A DNA stretch of 64,000 bases, taken from the NCBI GenBank assembly GCA_003255025.1, contig QANY01007889.1, forward strand, positions 1,577,911 to 1,641,910, given 5' to 3'. This stretch comes from Datisca glomerata (Eukaryota > Streptophyta > Magnoliopsida > Cucurbitales > Datiscaceae). Every line of letters begins with the position of its first letter. The stretch's first letter is position 1. The position numbers were made by a program, and so were the translations under genes. Of the stretch, positions 23,736 to 34,540 are shown piece after piece. The notes below the pieces were generated by a model, which saw nothing but the letters and a program-made list of their open reading frames with translations, made no database searches and was not told where the DNA came from.

Positions 23736-24925
23736 GTGCGTCGCACATCGTAGAAGAGTCGATCCTTGGAGACTTGTAGGATTGCAGAAAATCATTCAGA
23801 AATATTCCTGCAACATATTCTATTTTTCAGTAGAATAGACTTGCTCGAAAATGCCCTTACGAGATGTTAATCCTAAGTGAAGAGAGAAAGATACCTCTTA
23901 TCTAAAGACTGTCGGTAAGTACCCGATCTTTGTCATCCGCTACACCAAGGTGGGGGTCAAAGATTACCAAGCTTTTATTTCCCGAGCTCTTGGGCCTTCA
24001 TCTATTGTCGGAGCGCCTTAGTGGTGAGACACCTTGAGCCTCACACTCTTCTCAGGGGTATGCGTTAGTCTTCCCTGAGTTTTCTTCTCTAGGAGTTTGA
24101 TGTGAGTACAACCAACCATCCCAGCCTTTCAAGTTCCTTTTTAGGTATGCTCTACACGTAGTACACCAATTTCATAATCCTTTATCCTTGTGGTTCCAGT
24201 CACCTCGTGCGTGAGCCTGAGAGGAAGGTGCCCATGTGGGGGTCCTGTGAAGATCCCGACCTCATCAAAAGTTGGTGTGAGGGGTCTAATAACCACTCTT
24301 ACCCACTCACCGAGGGTTTCATGTACTTTCATCTTTCCCAAGGTGGGATGTGGGAGTTGGGAGTTGTCCATCCTAGATTTGTATTTCCCTCCAAGGTGGA
24401 GGATTGATGCAAGACTCTGTATTTTAACTGGGAATGTTTCCAAGCCTGTTTACTCGTGCCTCGTGGGTTTTCTTTGCATGTGCGGGAGCTTTGCAAAATT
24501 GTTGGTGGCCAAAAAAGGGCATCCAAGGGTGGGGGAGAGTGTCCCACTAATATTTTTCTCCATCTTCGTAGCTACTCACATACTGCCCCCAGAGGGCCCT
24601 TTAGGGGTCTTTGCCCTTGTTTGCTCTCCGACGACCTTGTTCTCCTCATCTATCCTCCTGGGATGACCCAAACCAGAACCTTAAAAAAGGGAGCTTTTGG
24701 CTTTGCGAAGCTTGGTTTCCCTTTGGTCTTGGTTTGTTCGAGGGGAGACAATTCCTCCAAGTTATGAAGTCGCCTTACTTTCTCACGAATAGCATTTCTC
24801 CATGGCTCTGTGTGTGTGGCGACCCCGCCAGTGAGCCTTTGAGTCATGGGGGAGGACTATTCCTATGCAAGAGACTGTCATAGTTTGAACAATATCTGGC
24901 ATGTCTTTCCTCATTCGCCATATAA
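23736..24925. other. LARD internal region, 5' side; unassigned overlapping open frames
   Basis: This GC-richer stretch has several overlapping open frames on both strands, the longest 158 codons on + (24,190-24,666) and 100 codons on - (24,141-24,443). The minus-strand frame is in the sense of the element. None has a CCHC knuckle, protease or RT motif, and mutual overlap suggests base composition rather than selection. It may be a degenerate gag or a captured fragment. Confidence 0.35.
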
Positions 24926-25100
24926 TCACTACGATGGCAGAAGGTCCTTCCTCCGCCGAGGGAAGGGGTGAGTCATCCCTCTCATCCTAGACTTCGTCGA
25001 CGTAAGGTGTCAAACTCATCCTCTCTTTGTAAGAGATAAAAGGTTTCAAGCACTTTGAATAGGGATGATTTTACCGTCATTTCTCACAGACGACGCCAAT

Positions 25101-25502
25101 TGTTTTAACTGAAAACTACAACAGTACAAATGTTGATATCCCATGCTAAGTGAGGGAGTCCTCCTGCCCGAGGGGATATATTGGAATGACGTATTCTTCA
25201 CATTCTCTTTCCTCTGGAATGAGCTCCTCACGATCTCAATGTCTACAAAACACAAACAAAGAACCCTAGAGGTGAGGAACCCAGGGTTGGTTGCCCCGCC
25301 TAAAGCCTCTGATGCCTAAGTCAATAGGTATTATGATGACATAAGGTCTTTCCTCCGCCGGGGGAAGGGGTGAGTCCTCCCTCTCATCTCGGACTTCATT
25401 GGTGTAGGGTGTCAAAATCATCCTCTTTTTGCAGGAGAGAAAAGGTTTCAAGTACTTTGAATAGGGACGATTTTGTTGTCATTTCTCATAGATGATGCCA
25501 AC
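25101..25502 (-). repeat. 402-bp direct duplication of LTR end, primer site and leader
   Basis: The LTR terminus TGTTTTAACTGAAAAC at 25,101 recurs as TGTTTTAACTAAAATC at 25,503, and the leader text (CCTTCCTCCGCCGRGGGAAG, GGTTTCAAGNACTTTGAATA) is present below each. The element therefore carries a partial second LTR end plus primer site immediately inside its 5' LTR. The copies differ at many positions, so the duplication is old. Confidence 0.8.
25480..25502 (-). promoter_or_regulatory. Primer-binding site of the LARD-like element
   Basis: On -, GTTGGCATCATCTATGAGAA directly follows the LTR end TAAAACA. The duplicate at about 25,078-25,100 reads ATTGGCGTCGTCTGTGAGAA, closer to the TTGGCGCCGTCTGTGGGGA form found at 46,668. 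The tRNA species (tRNA-Asp is the usual partner of such sites) is inferred. Confidence 0.6.
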
Positions 25503-26171
25503 TGTTTTAACTAAAATCTATAATAGTACAAATGTTGATCTCTCGCGCTAAGTGAGGGAGTCCTCTTCCCCGAGGGGATATATTGGAATGACGCATTCTT
25601 CACATTCTCTTTCCTCTAGAATGAGCTACTCGTGACCTCAACGTCTGTAAAACACAAACAAAGAATCCTAGAGGCGAGGAACCAGATGGTGGTTGCACCG
25701 CCTAAATCCTTTGATGCCTAAGTTAGTAGATGATCGATATTCTGACATAGTTTCCTTAGGGGAGAGAAGACATACCTTTCTTGCCTATTAGTAGAGGTAT
25801 TTATACATGAGTCCATTGGTGGGAGGAAGTATGTTGAAGAAGTCTCTAGGAGGTGTACTGGGAAAGTTTCACAGAACACGAGTTATGTCCTTGATTGGAT
25901 TGAAAGAAGACGACCTTTCACATAACTTGATTATCGATGTGCCTTTGAGGTGACGGTCTGGAGAGCAATAATGGCCTTGTGCTTGGGGTTGACAGAGCTT
26001 TCTATGTAAACTCTATTCTTGTCCTTTTGTATGCTCGAGTCTGGGCATCCCGAGCTCTGTAGAGGGTGACCAAATGAGATCAACTTTTACTAATTTCTCG
26101 TCGCATGGAGTTCCTTACTGCTGTGTGACTCGTATCGTCGTGTCATTGGTGGTCAAAAAATACCCATAACA
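25503..26171 (-). repeat. 5' LTR of the LARD-like element
   Basis: It begins TGTTATGGGTATTTTTTGAC at 26,171 (minus reading) and ends TTTAGTTAAAACA at 25,503. It is similar throughout to the 3' LTR. The hAT reading frame continues directly above 26,171, fixing the boundary. Confidence 0.85.
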
Positions 26172-26343
26172 AGGTGTTTCATGCTGTGATTATTATCAAG
26201 ATTCGATTCCACAAGCATATGGATGAATAATTGATGAATGTAACTTGATTGCGCATATTGAAAGTGATATATTTGATAGTATTGGCAATGAGAGAGTTAT
26301 ACGATGGTTTCAAAATATGAAAACTTATCGAGGACAGTTATAG
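26172..26343 (+). pseudogene. hAT transposase, C-terminal part (continues from 19,474)
   Basis: The piece reads ECNLIAHIESDIFDSIGNER and VIRWFQNMKTYRGQL before a stop at 26,343, the characteristic end of plant TTF-type hAT proteins. It joins the LSVATGTTDS block left of the LTR element, so the hAT gene existed before that insertion. Confidence 0.8.
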
Positions 26344-26904
26344 ATGTGACAACGAACATTGAAAATAATATCGTTGTTGAGACTTTTTATTTTTATAAAT
26401 ATTTATTTCTATATTTAAAAGCACCCCAATGATGCATTCATGTTGGAAGCAATAATTATTTATGTATTGTTACTTATCATGACAGAATTTCATGCTGAAA
26501 TAGTTATATAACAATGACAATACAAAATGACATCGTGATATGTGGACGATATCACGGCAGTAATATGAAATATCATCGTCATAAGCCAATAATCTGGCAG
26601 AGCAACAACGTGAAATACTCGTTTCACGATGACAATATGTATTGTCATCATTGTAAAGAAAATTTTTACGATAAAAATAACTACTATTGTGAAAGGTAAT
26701 CATTTGTGCTGTTGTGAAAAAATTAAAAAATATTTCATGATACTCACAGTAATTTACCGTTGTATATATTAATAGCCGATAGTAAATCATGGTGGTGAAA
26801 TGTTAATTTTATAAAAGTGATGTGCTCTTTTTTAATGTTTACTTAAATATAATACAAAATTACAACATATTACATAAATACTTATAGTAGTACATGCTTA
26901 GTTA
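26344..26904. other. AT-rich stretch with dispersed palindromes, possible DNA-transposon terminal region
   Basis: From about 26,470 to 26,830 there are many short inverted motifs, for example CGTGAAATACTCGTTTCACG, CAATATGTATTG and ATATCATCGTCATAA, plus AGCCGATAGTAAATCATG. This density of sub-terminal repeats is like the ends of CACTA-type elements, but no CACTA terminus or 3-bp duplication was found. The hAT 3' UTR probably occupies the first 100 bp. Confidence 0.3.
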
Positions 26905-27113
26905 AATTAGAGGTGTTCACAGTTTGGTTCGACAATGAAACTGAATCGAACCTAACTGATCATATCAAAAGAATCGAACCGAATCGTGGATTTTGGTCCG
27001 GTTCGGTTCGATATTATTAAATTAAAAATATTTTTTAAATGATATTATTGAAAAAATAATAATATAAATCAAAGGTTCGGTATCAAAGTTTCGGTTCGAA
27101 AACCACCAGAAAT
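26905..27113. mobile_element. Truncated second copy of the 19,646 MITE family
   Basis: It starts AGAGGTGTTCACAGTTTGGT and contains TCAAAAGAATCGAACCGAAT, ATATTATTAAATTAAAAATA and ATGATATTATTGAAAAAATA, collinear with the intact MITE. The right terminal repeat is missing and homology stops near CGGTTCGAAAACCACC. Confidence 0.75.
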
Positions 27114-27681
27114 TATAAGAGCCCATTTAAAAGGTAGTTGACTTTTGAACACGTATTTTAATATTTTCTTTATATTTATAGTAAATAGTATGATACTTAA
27201 CTACAAAAAATATTTTTTGGTCTAATAATTAGTTAAATATCCATGAGCAATTGAAGATTAGTTTTCAGAGTAAAAATTAATACTATGTCAGATTTAATCT
27301 ATATATGGAATGCTAAAATTTTAATCTCTGAATAGTCCAACACAGATTTTCTTTAGGGTAAAATCTTTCACTTCTTTTTTGTTATAAGTTTTAGTTTTAA
27401 CAAGCAACCACAAAAATATATAGAATACATAATGTGATTTATTGCTAATATGTTAATCGGAAAATTGGAAAAATATAAATTAATGGAAGTGAATGTGAAT
27501 AGGTCATTAGATTAAAAATGGGTAATAAAATATGGGAGTTCAAATAAATGTTTACATGTAACCGAAAAAGAAATAAAATTTTATAGTAATTATTGGGAAA
27601 GAAGATCTCAAAGATGGTTGATTTCTTCCTTTTCTTGGACTCGTGTGTCTTCCTCTTTTCTTTTTTCTTTTACGGAAAACT
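27114..27681. other. AT-rich spacer, no gene seen
   Basis: Nothing coding or repetitive was recognised between the truncated MITE and the next LTR. Confidence 0.35.
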
Positions 27682-28387
27682 TGTTGATACGAAAAATATG
27701 TCAGTATCGACTATCAAAAAGACCACTATGCGTCACTTGGTAATTCGTTCAGAGGTCTGTAAAAATTAAGAACGATCGTGAAAGCAGTAGGCAGGACACC
27801 AGGGTGCTGCCCCACCTAATGCACTTCGACGATCAAGTCAGTATAATGTTTAAAATAATATTAGCAATATGGAGAGTTGCTTACCATCAAATGAGGATAA
27901 TCATATATTTATAATATTTTTCTGTATCAGTCAAATGTCCAGGTTCAGTGTATCTCATTCCTTATTCTGATAAGAAATGAAGATATTCATGGAGAATATT
28001 CTATGATCATGATATTTTGGTTATCATCTTATCATCTTTAACAACCATTGAGATTTCCTGGTAGATTTGATGTGTGCTTATCATTTTCTTGTATGACTAA
28101 TTATCATATCTTATCGTGATAGGAAAATAATATCGATAATCTCGAGTATCCATGATCCTAGGTCTGAGATTATCTTCTCATCCGTGTGACCTTGGTAGTG
28201 TAAGTATAGGTCGGGTCGTGTCTATCGATCTGGTCGTAGAGGGTGCCTCGGTCATCATGCTGCCATCGATCACATAGGAGTCCTCAGTTTGGACTTAATA
28301 AGAGCCCTACCCGAGAAATAAGAGTATTGGGCTTTGTTTGGAAATATTATTAATGGGCTTTAGCCCGAGTATTTTTTCTCCCCTACA
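27682..28387 (-). repeat. 3' LTR of a gypsy (Tat-like) element, copy A
   Basis: On -, it begins TGTAGGGGAGAAAAAATACT at 28,387 and ends near TCGTATCAACA at 27,682, 706 bp. A polypurine tract (AAGAAGTGGGGACAAAC, 28,404-28,388) precedes it on that strand, which fixes the orientation. The same LTR family recurs at 33,122, 33,889 and, on +, 48,950. Confidence 0.8.
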
Positions 28388-29579
28388 GTTTGTCCCCACT
28401 TCTTGAGTCTGAAACATAGTGATAGAGTCGGGAAGTATGTTGTAGAGGGAGCCATGAGCTTTTACCTAAAACTCTATCTTTGCACTTAATCAATTGTTAA
28501 GCTTCTGTTGGCATTGAGATCGTCAAACAGTAGAGTTTGTGTCCAAATATCTAAGTATTTATTGCTGGTTCATGATGACGTCTCAGAGCATCTTGTAACT
28601 AAGATAAGCTTTCTTCATATTTGTCAATTGACTCTTGGTAAAAATGTCGTCATCTTGATTAATGTTGGACTGTTTCATGTAATGATGTGCTTGATCGTGT
28701 TTGGACCTGAAACTCTTTGGTTCAAGTTTATGCGAGTTACTTTGAGTAATTATCGAGATCGAGTCCCTATGATTTTCATCTCGTAGTCAGGCGGCTTGAG
28801 TTGGATTGATGGTCATAACAATAAACGTTTTACACCTTCGTCTAAGCGTATGGTGAGGGCTGGTGTTAAGATTGAATTCCTTTGATCTAAGAAGGCAGTA
28901 AGACGTCATTATGTTGGGATTGCTTCACTATGAGGTTGACTTGACATTGTGACGTTATAGGATCTTTTCAAAGGTTAAGCCGTGGTTGGAACCAAATGTT
29001 TTGATACTTTGGTTGTTGACTCTTTCTTGTAACTCAATGTTTGAGTTTTTTGGTCTATCTATGTCATATAGTGATTCAGTTGTCTGAAATTGATAGTGAT
29101 TTTCTGGTATAACTTGGTACAATGGGTGTCTTTGAGCTAACCTTGATGAAGATCAAACGGTTCTTTTCTTGGAGAATGAAGGAACTCTGAGTATCTATAG
29201 AATGATACCCCCATCATCATGTCCTAGGTTTGGCAATATTTCAGGCTTAAGGAAGGTCTTTAGCTTATATGCCCCCAATGTATCAAAAAATTGTACCCTA
29301 TTATGGGTTTGTATTCGGTCTTGTGGTTGACATCCTTGATTTGAAATATAATGCTTTTCTCTGTTGAGCTCGTCGTTGCAGATTTGTGTGCTGACATGTC
29401 TGTGGGCATAACTCGTAAGTCATCAATGCTCACGCTTTCTAGCGGTAGGTTTTGGAGCCTTCTTTTCCTTATTTATTCAAGTTGCATTTGATTAATTCTT
29501 GACGGTGAGATTCTTTAGAGTCATTTTCAGTAGAGTATCAAGATCCTTTGTGATTTGTAAAATTTCGACTAATCTCGAT

Positions 29580-29925
29580 ACCTTAGTCATTAGTGTGACT
29601 TGGGTGTCATTTTCATAATTGTGATTCTGGGTACCATAGATATCTAGGTAGAGTAATATAGTCATCTGGGTGAGTTAGGGTGCTTAGTCATCTGTGTGAC
29701 TAGGAGTACTTAGCCATTTGTGTGACTTGGAGTCCCATAGTCATCCGGGTGACGTTCGGTGTTATAATCATCTGTGTGTCTTTGGATCCAATATAGTTAT
29801 CTGGGTTTTGTGTACCTTAGTCATCTGTGTGACTTGGAGTATCATAGTCATTTGTGTGACTTCGAGTGTATAGTCATTTATGTGACCGTTATAGTCATCT
29901 GGTGACTTCAGGTACCATGGAATAT
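29580..29925. repeat. About 28-bp tandem array in copy A
   Basis: The phrase TAGTCATCTGTGTGACTTGG and variants repeat about 11 times with unit length 26-32 bp. The homologous array in copy C is at about 35,880-36,235. It lies in the 3' non-coding part of the gypsy element. Confidence 0.8.
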
Positions 29926-30049
29926 CACACTGGTCCTTTTTCCTTATGTAAGGTCTTTTCTCCTATTCGTCTTAAGTAAGTTATGGGGTCTTAGCGACTG
30001 TGACCATTATCAAAGTACTTCGTCCCAGCATCTCGTGTACTTACATACC

Positions 30050-30440
30050 ACGAAATATTACCATGGTCTTTTTCCAATCATATTATCTAATAAGGATGCC
30101 TCATTAGACCGTCACCTTGGATGAGGTCTTTTTACCCTTTGTAGGGTCATTTTCCATATCATCTTATGTGATAAGGATGCCTCGTTAGGCCGTGACCTTG
30201 GATGACGTCTTTTTGCCCTTCCTAGGGTCTTTTTCTAGATCATCTTTAGTAATCAGGAGGCCACGTTAGGCCGTCGCCTTGGTTGAGGTCTTTCGTTCGA
30301 TCATCTTGTGTGCTTGGGTGCCACGAGATACTTTCGTAGTCATTTTGCCCTATGTAGGGTCTTTCTCCTAATCATCTTTAGTGAAAAGGATGCCTCGACG
30401 ACCGTGACCTTTATCAAAGTCTTTCATCAAAGCATCTCAT
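30050..30440. repeat. About 80-bp tandem array in copy A
   Basis: Units contain ATCATCTTATGTGATAAGGA, TGCCTCGTTAGGCCGTCRCC and TTGGATGAGGTCTTTTTGCC. About four to five units are present. The array is longer in copy C (about 36,340-37,080). Confidence 0.75.
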
Positions 30441-30539
30441 GTGCTCGGGATTGCTGCTCTACGTAGCACTCTTTGTATCCTTCCTTCAAATTTAGAACAT
30501 TGCTATGATTTTTCATCATCCTTGTGTCTAGTTTGAGAA

Positions 30540-31200
30540 TCTCCCTTGACATGCGAGCAAAGCTTCATATTCGGCTTCATTGTCTGATGTCCTGAATGCG
30601 AAACCATCGCCCTTTCAGTTATGGTCTTCTATGATGTTTTGAGTATCAGATCGGCTTTGCTTCCATATACATTTGCTGAGCCATCCACGTTGAGCTATGT
30701 TTGAAGGTTCTTTCACCATGTCTCTATCCATCGTGTCATCTTGTGTGACATATTTTGTATGGCTTGAGTCCTCTTTCTCTTGGGGTGGCGTCATCTCTAC
30801 CACAAAGTTAGCGAGTGCTTGAGCCTTGATTGCGATCTGAGGTTCCTATCTTATGTCGATCTTTCTGAGCGCTTCCATCATCTCCGCGTGTACTCTTAGA
30901 ACATTTTGTAGACTAAGCGCCGATAGGTGGTTCCTACATTCTTCAGTCCAAATGACATGACTTTGTAGCAATAAATCTTCCTCTCAGATAGAAAGGTCAT
31001 CTTCTTTGGGTTTGATGGATGCATGAGTATCTGATTGTACCTGGAGAAGGCATCCATGAGACTGAGCATCTCGTGCCCCGTTGTAGCGTCAATCAATTAA
31101 TTCATTTTTGGAAATGGAACTTGTCCTTTGAGCATGCTTTATTCGGGTAAGTGAACCCTATATAGGACTTCCACTTTCCATTTTCATCTTTTCCTTTACT
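30540..31200 (-). pseudogene. Gypsy pol fragment (RT start and RNase H), copy A
   Basis: On -, 31,200-30,900 reads GKWKSYIGFTYPNKACSKD, IDATTGHEMLSLMDAF, NQILMHP and YCYKVMSFGLKNVGTTYRRL, the N-terminal half of a Tat-type gypsy RT, stopping before the YxDD box. It then joins to EPQIAIKAQALANFVVEMTP and, after a shift, FRTSDNEAEYEALLAC, which belongs to RNase H. The palm core and the start of RNase H are deleted, so the protein could not polymerise DNA. Confidence 0.85.
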
Positions 31201-31204
31201 AGGT

Positions 31205-31545
31205 AGTGGACCTCTCAGGTCTCGATAATTATGCTTGCTATATCGCGGGAGGGTTCGTGTAATATATGAACTCTCGGGTCTTGCTTATTATGTTTGCTCT
31301 CTTGTGGGAGGATTCGACATCTCTGGTCTTGATAATTATATTTGCTCTCTCGTGGGAGCGTTTGCATATTTTATGACCTCTCAGGTCTTGATATTATGTT
31401 TGCTCTCTTGTGGGAGTGTTTGCATATTTCGTGACCTCTCGGGTCTTGATAATTATGTTTAATCTCTTGTGGGAGCGTTAGCATATTTCGTGACCTCCCG
31501 GGTCTTGATAATTATGTTTTCTCTCTCGTGACAGCGTTTTAACTG
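31205..31545. repeat. About 59-bp minisatellite in copy A, about 6 units
   Basis: Units follow GACCTCTCGGGTCTTGATAA, TTATGTTTGCTCTCTCGTGG, GAGCGTTTGCATATTTCGT. The array abuts the RT fragment on its upstream side. Sister arrays in the same relative place are at 37,425 and 44,885. Confidence 0.88.
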
Positions 31546-32045
31546 CAATTGTATATTCCTAGGGAATTTACATTGTATTTCTATTTCTAGTTTTCTATCC
31601 CTACCGAGCGTGCCCAAGCGATCCGTAGACCTCGTGCTGAGGTATCACGGTGATATAATTAAGAGATTTTGAGACTTTATAGTATATCCTAGGGTCTCGT
31701 AGCTTATATTGGCTTCATGCTTGATATCATACTGAATTAAAGTGTTTTAAAAAAAATTCTTGAAAAGTATAGTAAATTTGAGCATAAAAATCCAAAATAA
31801 TGCAATTTTGAGTTTTGTGGTCTGCGTCCGAATCTTGCTCTGCTAAACAATATTTGTTGTATTATTCTCCTCAAAATTTTAATATAGATCATCGATGTGA
31901 CTCTCGATTTTGAGGGAATAGAAAATTTGAATTAATACATATTTGAGCTGTGTGGTCCGCATCCTGAACCTGAAGCTCTCTCATGCCAAGATATTAAATA
32001 ATATTGATAAAAATAATTGCATTGTTTTCCATTTTTGTTCATTTA

Positions 32046-33121
32046 AAACTTTACAATACTAGCTTTAAGGAGCTGATGTGAGCCATTTGGAAAAGGCTCA
32101 AGTGCTGGGCCTCTGAATGAGCATTTGAAGCACAGGGGCCTGTGAAGAGGAAAGGGCCAGGCGCTGGGCTTTCACGACTTGGGCTATTGGAGAAACTAAG
32201 GCCTGCGCACAAAGGCTTGGACTTACGGGTCGGCGCGCGGGTCAAGCCCAAGCTTGGGTGATGCGCGGGTCAAGATGGGTCGCAGGTCGTGCATGGAGCA
32301 GATTTTACGCGTCTGGCACGGATCTTGGGTCACACTCTCGGGTCATTCGCTGGACTTGTGTAGAACGCCTTAAACGGGCGGGTAGGTTAACCCGACCACC
32401 TGAACTGGGTAAAGATGAAGACAACGCTAGCGGAGACTTTGTGGTGGCATGTGAGGCCGCTGCCAAAGTTCTTTTTTGGCCGAGATTGGCTTAATATCAA
32501 CGGAAATCTTCATCTGAATGTTTCCATGGGTACCTTGGAGTCTGAAAGTGTGCCAATCATAAGCATTTTCGGACAAAAATAGACGGTTGTTCGCAGCTCT
32601 TCCGTCAAACTTGGCGGCTGATTGCTCTTTGTGGCGACGAAGCTTCCTGCCGACGATTGATTTGATGAAGGCAGCAACCGAAACTTGAAGCTTGACAGCG
32701 GACCTCATTCACTGTTGGAAATGGCAGCGACCACGATGGGTGTTCATGAAAGCGTCGTTACTCCATGGCACGAAGCTCGACGGTGGGTCACACGACTATT
32801 TTTCACGATCGACGATGATGGATTGACGGTGGACCGCGGTGGCTTGGAGCTTTTGGTGAATCGATGATAGCGTCGCTACTCAATGCTGGCGATAATGCTC
32901 GACGATTGATTTCTAGCAACAACGTTCATGATGTCAGCCACAGTGGCTCTCAGCAACGACAAAATATTTATGGCGGCGGTGTTCACAACCATTCTTCCAC
33001 TTCCTCATTGATCTCAACATTCATTTTCTTTCATGATTCTTTAAACCATTTGGAATCGTTTCACCATTATTGAGACGATCGTGGCAGTGGGTTATTTTTT
33101 GATCAATTTTGAAAAAGTGAC
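32046..33121. other. GC-richer region of unknown origin
   Basis: This stretch has distinctly higher GC and CpG content than its surroundings, for example CGGGTCGGCGCGCGGGTCAA near 32,226 and repeated phrases around GACGATTGATT. Short open frames occur on both strands but none is recognised. It lies where the 5' leader or gag of gypsy copy A would be expected if the LTR at 33,122 is its 5' LTR. It could be captured host DNA. Confidence 0.35.
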
Positions 33122-33717
33122 TGTTGAGAGAATCGCTATACGTCGCTTGGTGATTCGTCCTAAGGTCTGTCAAAATCAAGAGTGATTGTGAAAATAGTAG
33201 GCAGGGTACTGGGGTGATTAAATGAGGATAATCATATATTTATAATAATTTTCTGTATCAGTCAAACGTTCAGGTTCAGTGTATCTTATTCTTTATTCTG
33301 ATAAAGAATTAAAATATTCATGGAGAATATTTTATGATCATTATATTTTGGTTATCATCTTATCTTTTTTAACAACCATTGAGATTACCGGATAGATTTG
33401 ATGTGTGCCTATCATTTTCTTGCATGACTGATTATTATATCTTATCATGATAGGAAAATGATGTCGGCTATCTCGAGTAACCACGATTTTAAGTATGAGA
33501 TTATCTCGTCATCCGTGTGACCTCGATAGTGTAAGTATATGTGAGGTCGTGTCCATCTATCTGGCCGTGGAGGGTGCCTCGGCCATCATGATGACTTCGA
33601 TCACATATGAGTCCTCAGTTTGGACTTAATATGGGACCTACCTGAAAATGAGAGTATTGAGATTTGTTTAGAAATATTATTAATGGGCTTTAGCCCGAGT
33701 GTTTTTTCTCCCCTACA
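33122..33717 (-). repeat. Gypsy LTR, copy B, with internal deletions
   Basis: It has the same family ends (TGTAGGGGAG at 33,717; CTCTCAACA at 33,122). Relative to copy C it lacks about 26 bp near the low end (where TGTTGA joins directly to GAGA) and about 95 bp around 33,215. It may be the 5' LTR of the element whose 3' LTR is 27,682-28,387, or a solo LTR; the flanking pentamers do not match. Confidence 0.7.
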
Positions 33718-33888
33718 AAACCAACATTAACAATTAAGCTATTAGTTTGTATCTCAAATACTTCATTTTTGTTTAGAAATTTCTTATTTTTGTTTTGTGA
33801 AATATTTATTATATTTTATACACTTCCTTATATATTGATAAAAAAGCTACGAAGAGAGTTCAAAGGGCAACTATTGTACTATCATTAC

Positions 33889-34540
33889 TGTTGATGCCAA
33901 AAATGTGTTCGCATCGACTGTCGAGAGGATCACCACGCGTCGCTCGGTGATTCATCCTAGGGTCTGTAAAAATCAAGAACGATCGTGAAAACAGTAGTCA
34001 GGGGGAACCATGGGTGCCCCACCTACTACACTCTGATGATCAAGTTAGTAGAGTGTTTTAAATAATATTAGCAATATGGAGAATTACTTACCATTTAATG
34101 AGGATCGTCATATATTTATAATGATTTCTGTATCAGTCAAGTGTCCCAGTTCAGTGTATCTTCCTCCTCATTCTAATAAAGAATGAAGATATTTATGGAG
34201 AATATTCTCCTAATCATGATATTTTGATTATCATCTTATCCTCTTTAACAACCCTTGAGATTGCCTTATAGAGGTATTGTATAGCTATCATTTCCTTGTA
34301 TGACTGATTATCATATTTTATTGTGTCGGAGAAACGATCACGGCTATCTCGAGTCGCCGCGATCCTAGGTATGAAAGGACCTCGGTCATCCATGTGACCT
34401 CAGAGTGTAAGTGTAGGTAGGGTCGTGTCCATCGCCCTAGTCTTGGAGGGTGCATCGGTTTGGTCCCCTATAATGGGAGTATTGAGCATTGCTAAAAAAT
34501 ATTATTAAGTGGGCCTTCGCCCAGGTGTTTTCCCCCTATA
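33889..34540 (-). repeat. 3' LTR of gypsy copy C
   Basis: It spans 652 bp; on - it begins TATAGGGGGAAAACACCTGG and ends TTTTTGGCATCAACA. A polypurine tract (AAAAAGTGAGGGCAAAC, 34,557-34,541) precedes it. The first base pair departs from the usual TG (reads TA). Confidence 0.8.

Larger units (their letters stand above)
19475..26171 (-). mobile_element. Non-autonomous LTR retrotransposon (LARD-like), inserted in a hAT gene
   Basis: On -, the element runs from a 5' LTR (26,171-25,503) through a primer site GTTGGCATCATCTATGAGAA and a 4.9-kb internal region to a polypurine tract (AACTAGGGGCAAC, near 20,549-20,537) and a 3' LTR (20,536-19,475). LTR lengths agree (669 versus 674 bp without the nested MITE). 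No gag, protease, RT or integrase motif was seen, so mobilisation must have been in trans. The primer site resembles the TTGGCGCCGTCTGTGGGGA type of Tat-like gypsy elements. The hAT reading frame resumes exactly past its right end, which proves the nesting; the flanking pentamers GTGTG and AGGTG are only partly alike. Confidence 0.85.
28388..32045 (-). mobile_element. Gypsy (Tat-like) internal region, copy A, non-autonomous
   Basis: On -, from high to low coordinates: leader-like sequence (32,045-31,550), an about 59-bp minisatellite, an RT fragment, a rearranged join to an RNase H fragment, about 2.1 kb of non-coding DNA with two short tandem arrays, then polypurine tract and LTR. Gag, protease, the RT active-site half and integrase are missing. 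Its 5' LTR may be the one at 33,122-33,717, although no primer site is visible next to it. A 3' region rich in tandem repeats is known in Tat-lineage elements. Confidence 0.65.

Noticed and set aside
24190..24767. Several overlapping open frames of 65-158 codons on both strands
   Set aside because: Mutual overlap on both strands, no recognisable domain, and location within a non-coding LTR element point to composition effects.
26185..26200. GATTCGATTCC motif suggesting a tRNA B box
   Set aside because: No A box or cloverleaf could be built, and the stretch is in-frame hAT coding sequence.
33122..33717. Classical solo LTR with target duplication
   Set aside because: The flanking pentamers differ and the LTR has internal deletions, so a simple solo-LTR history is not supported.
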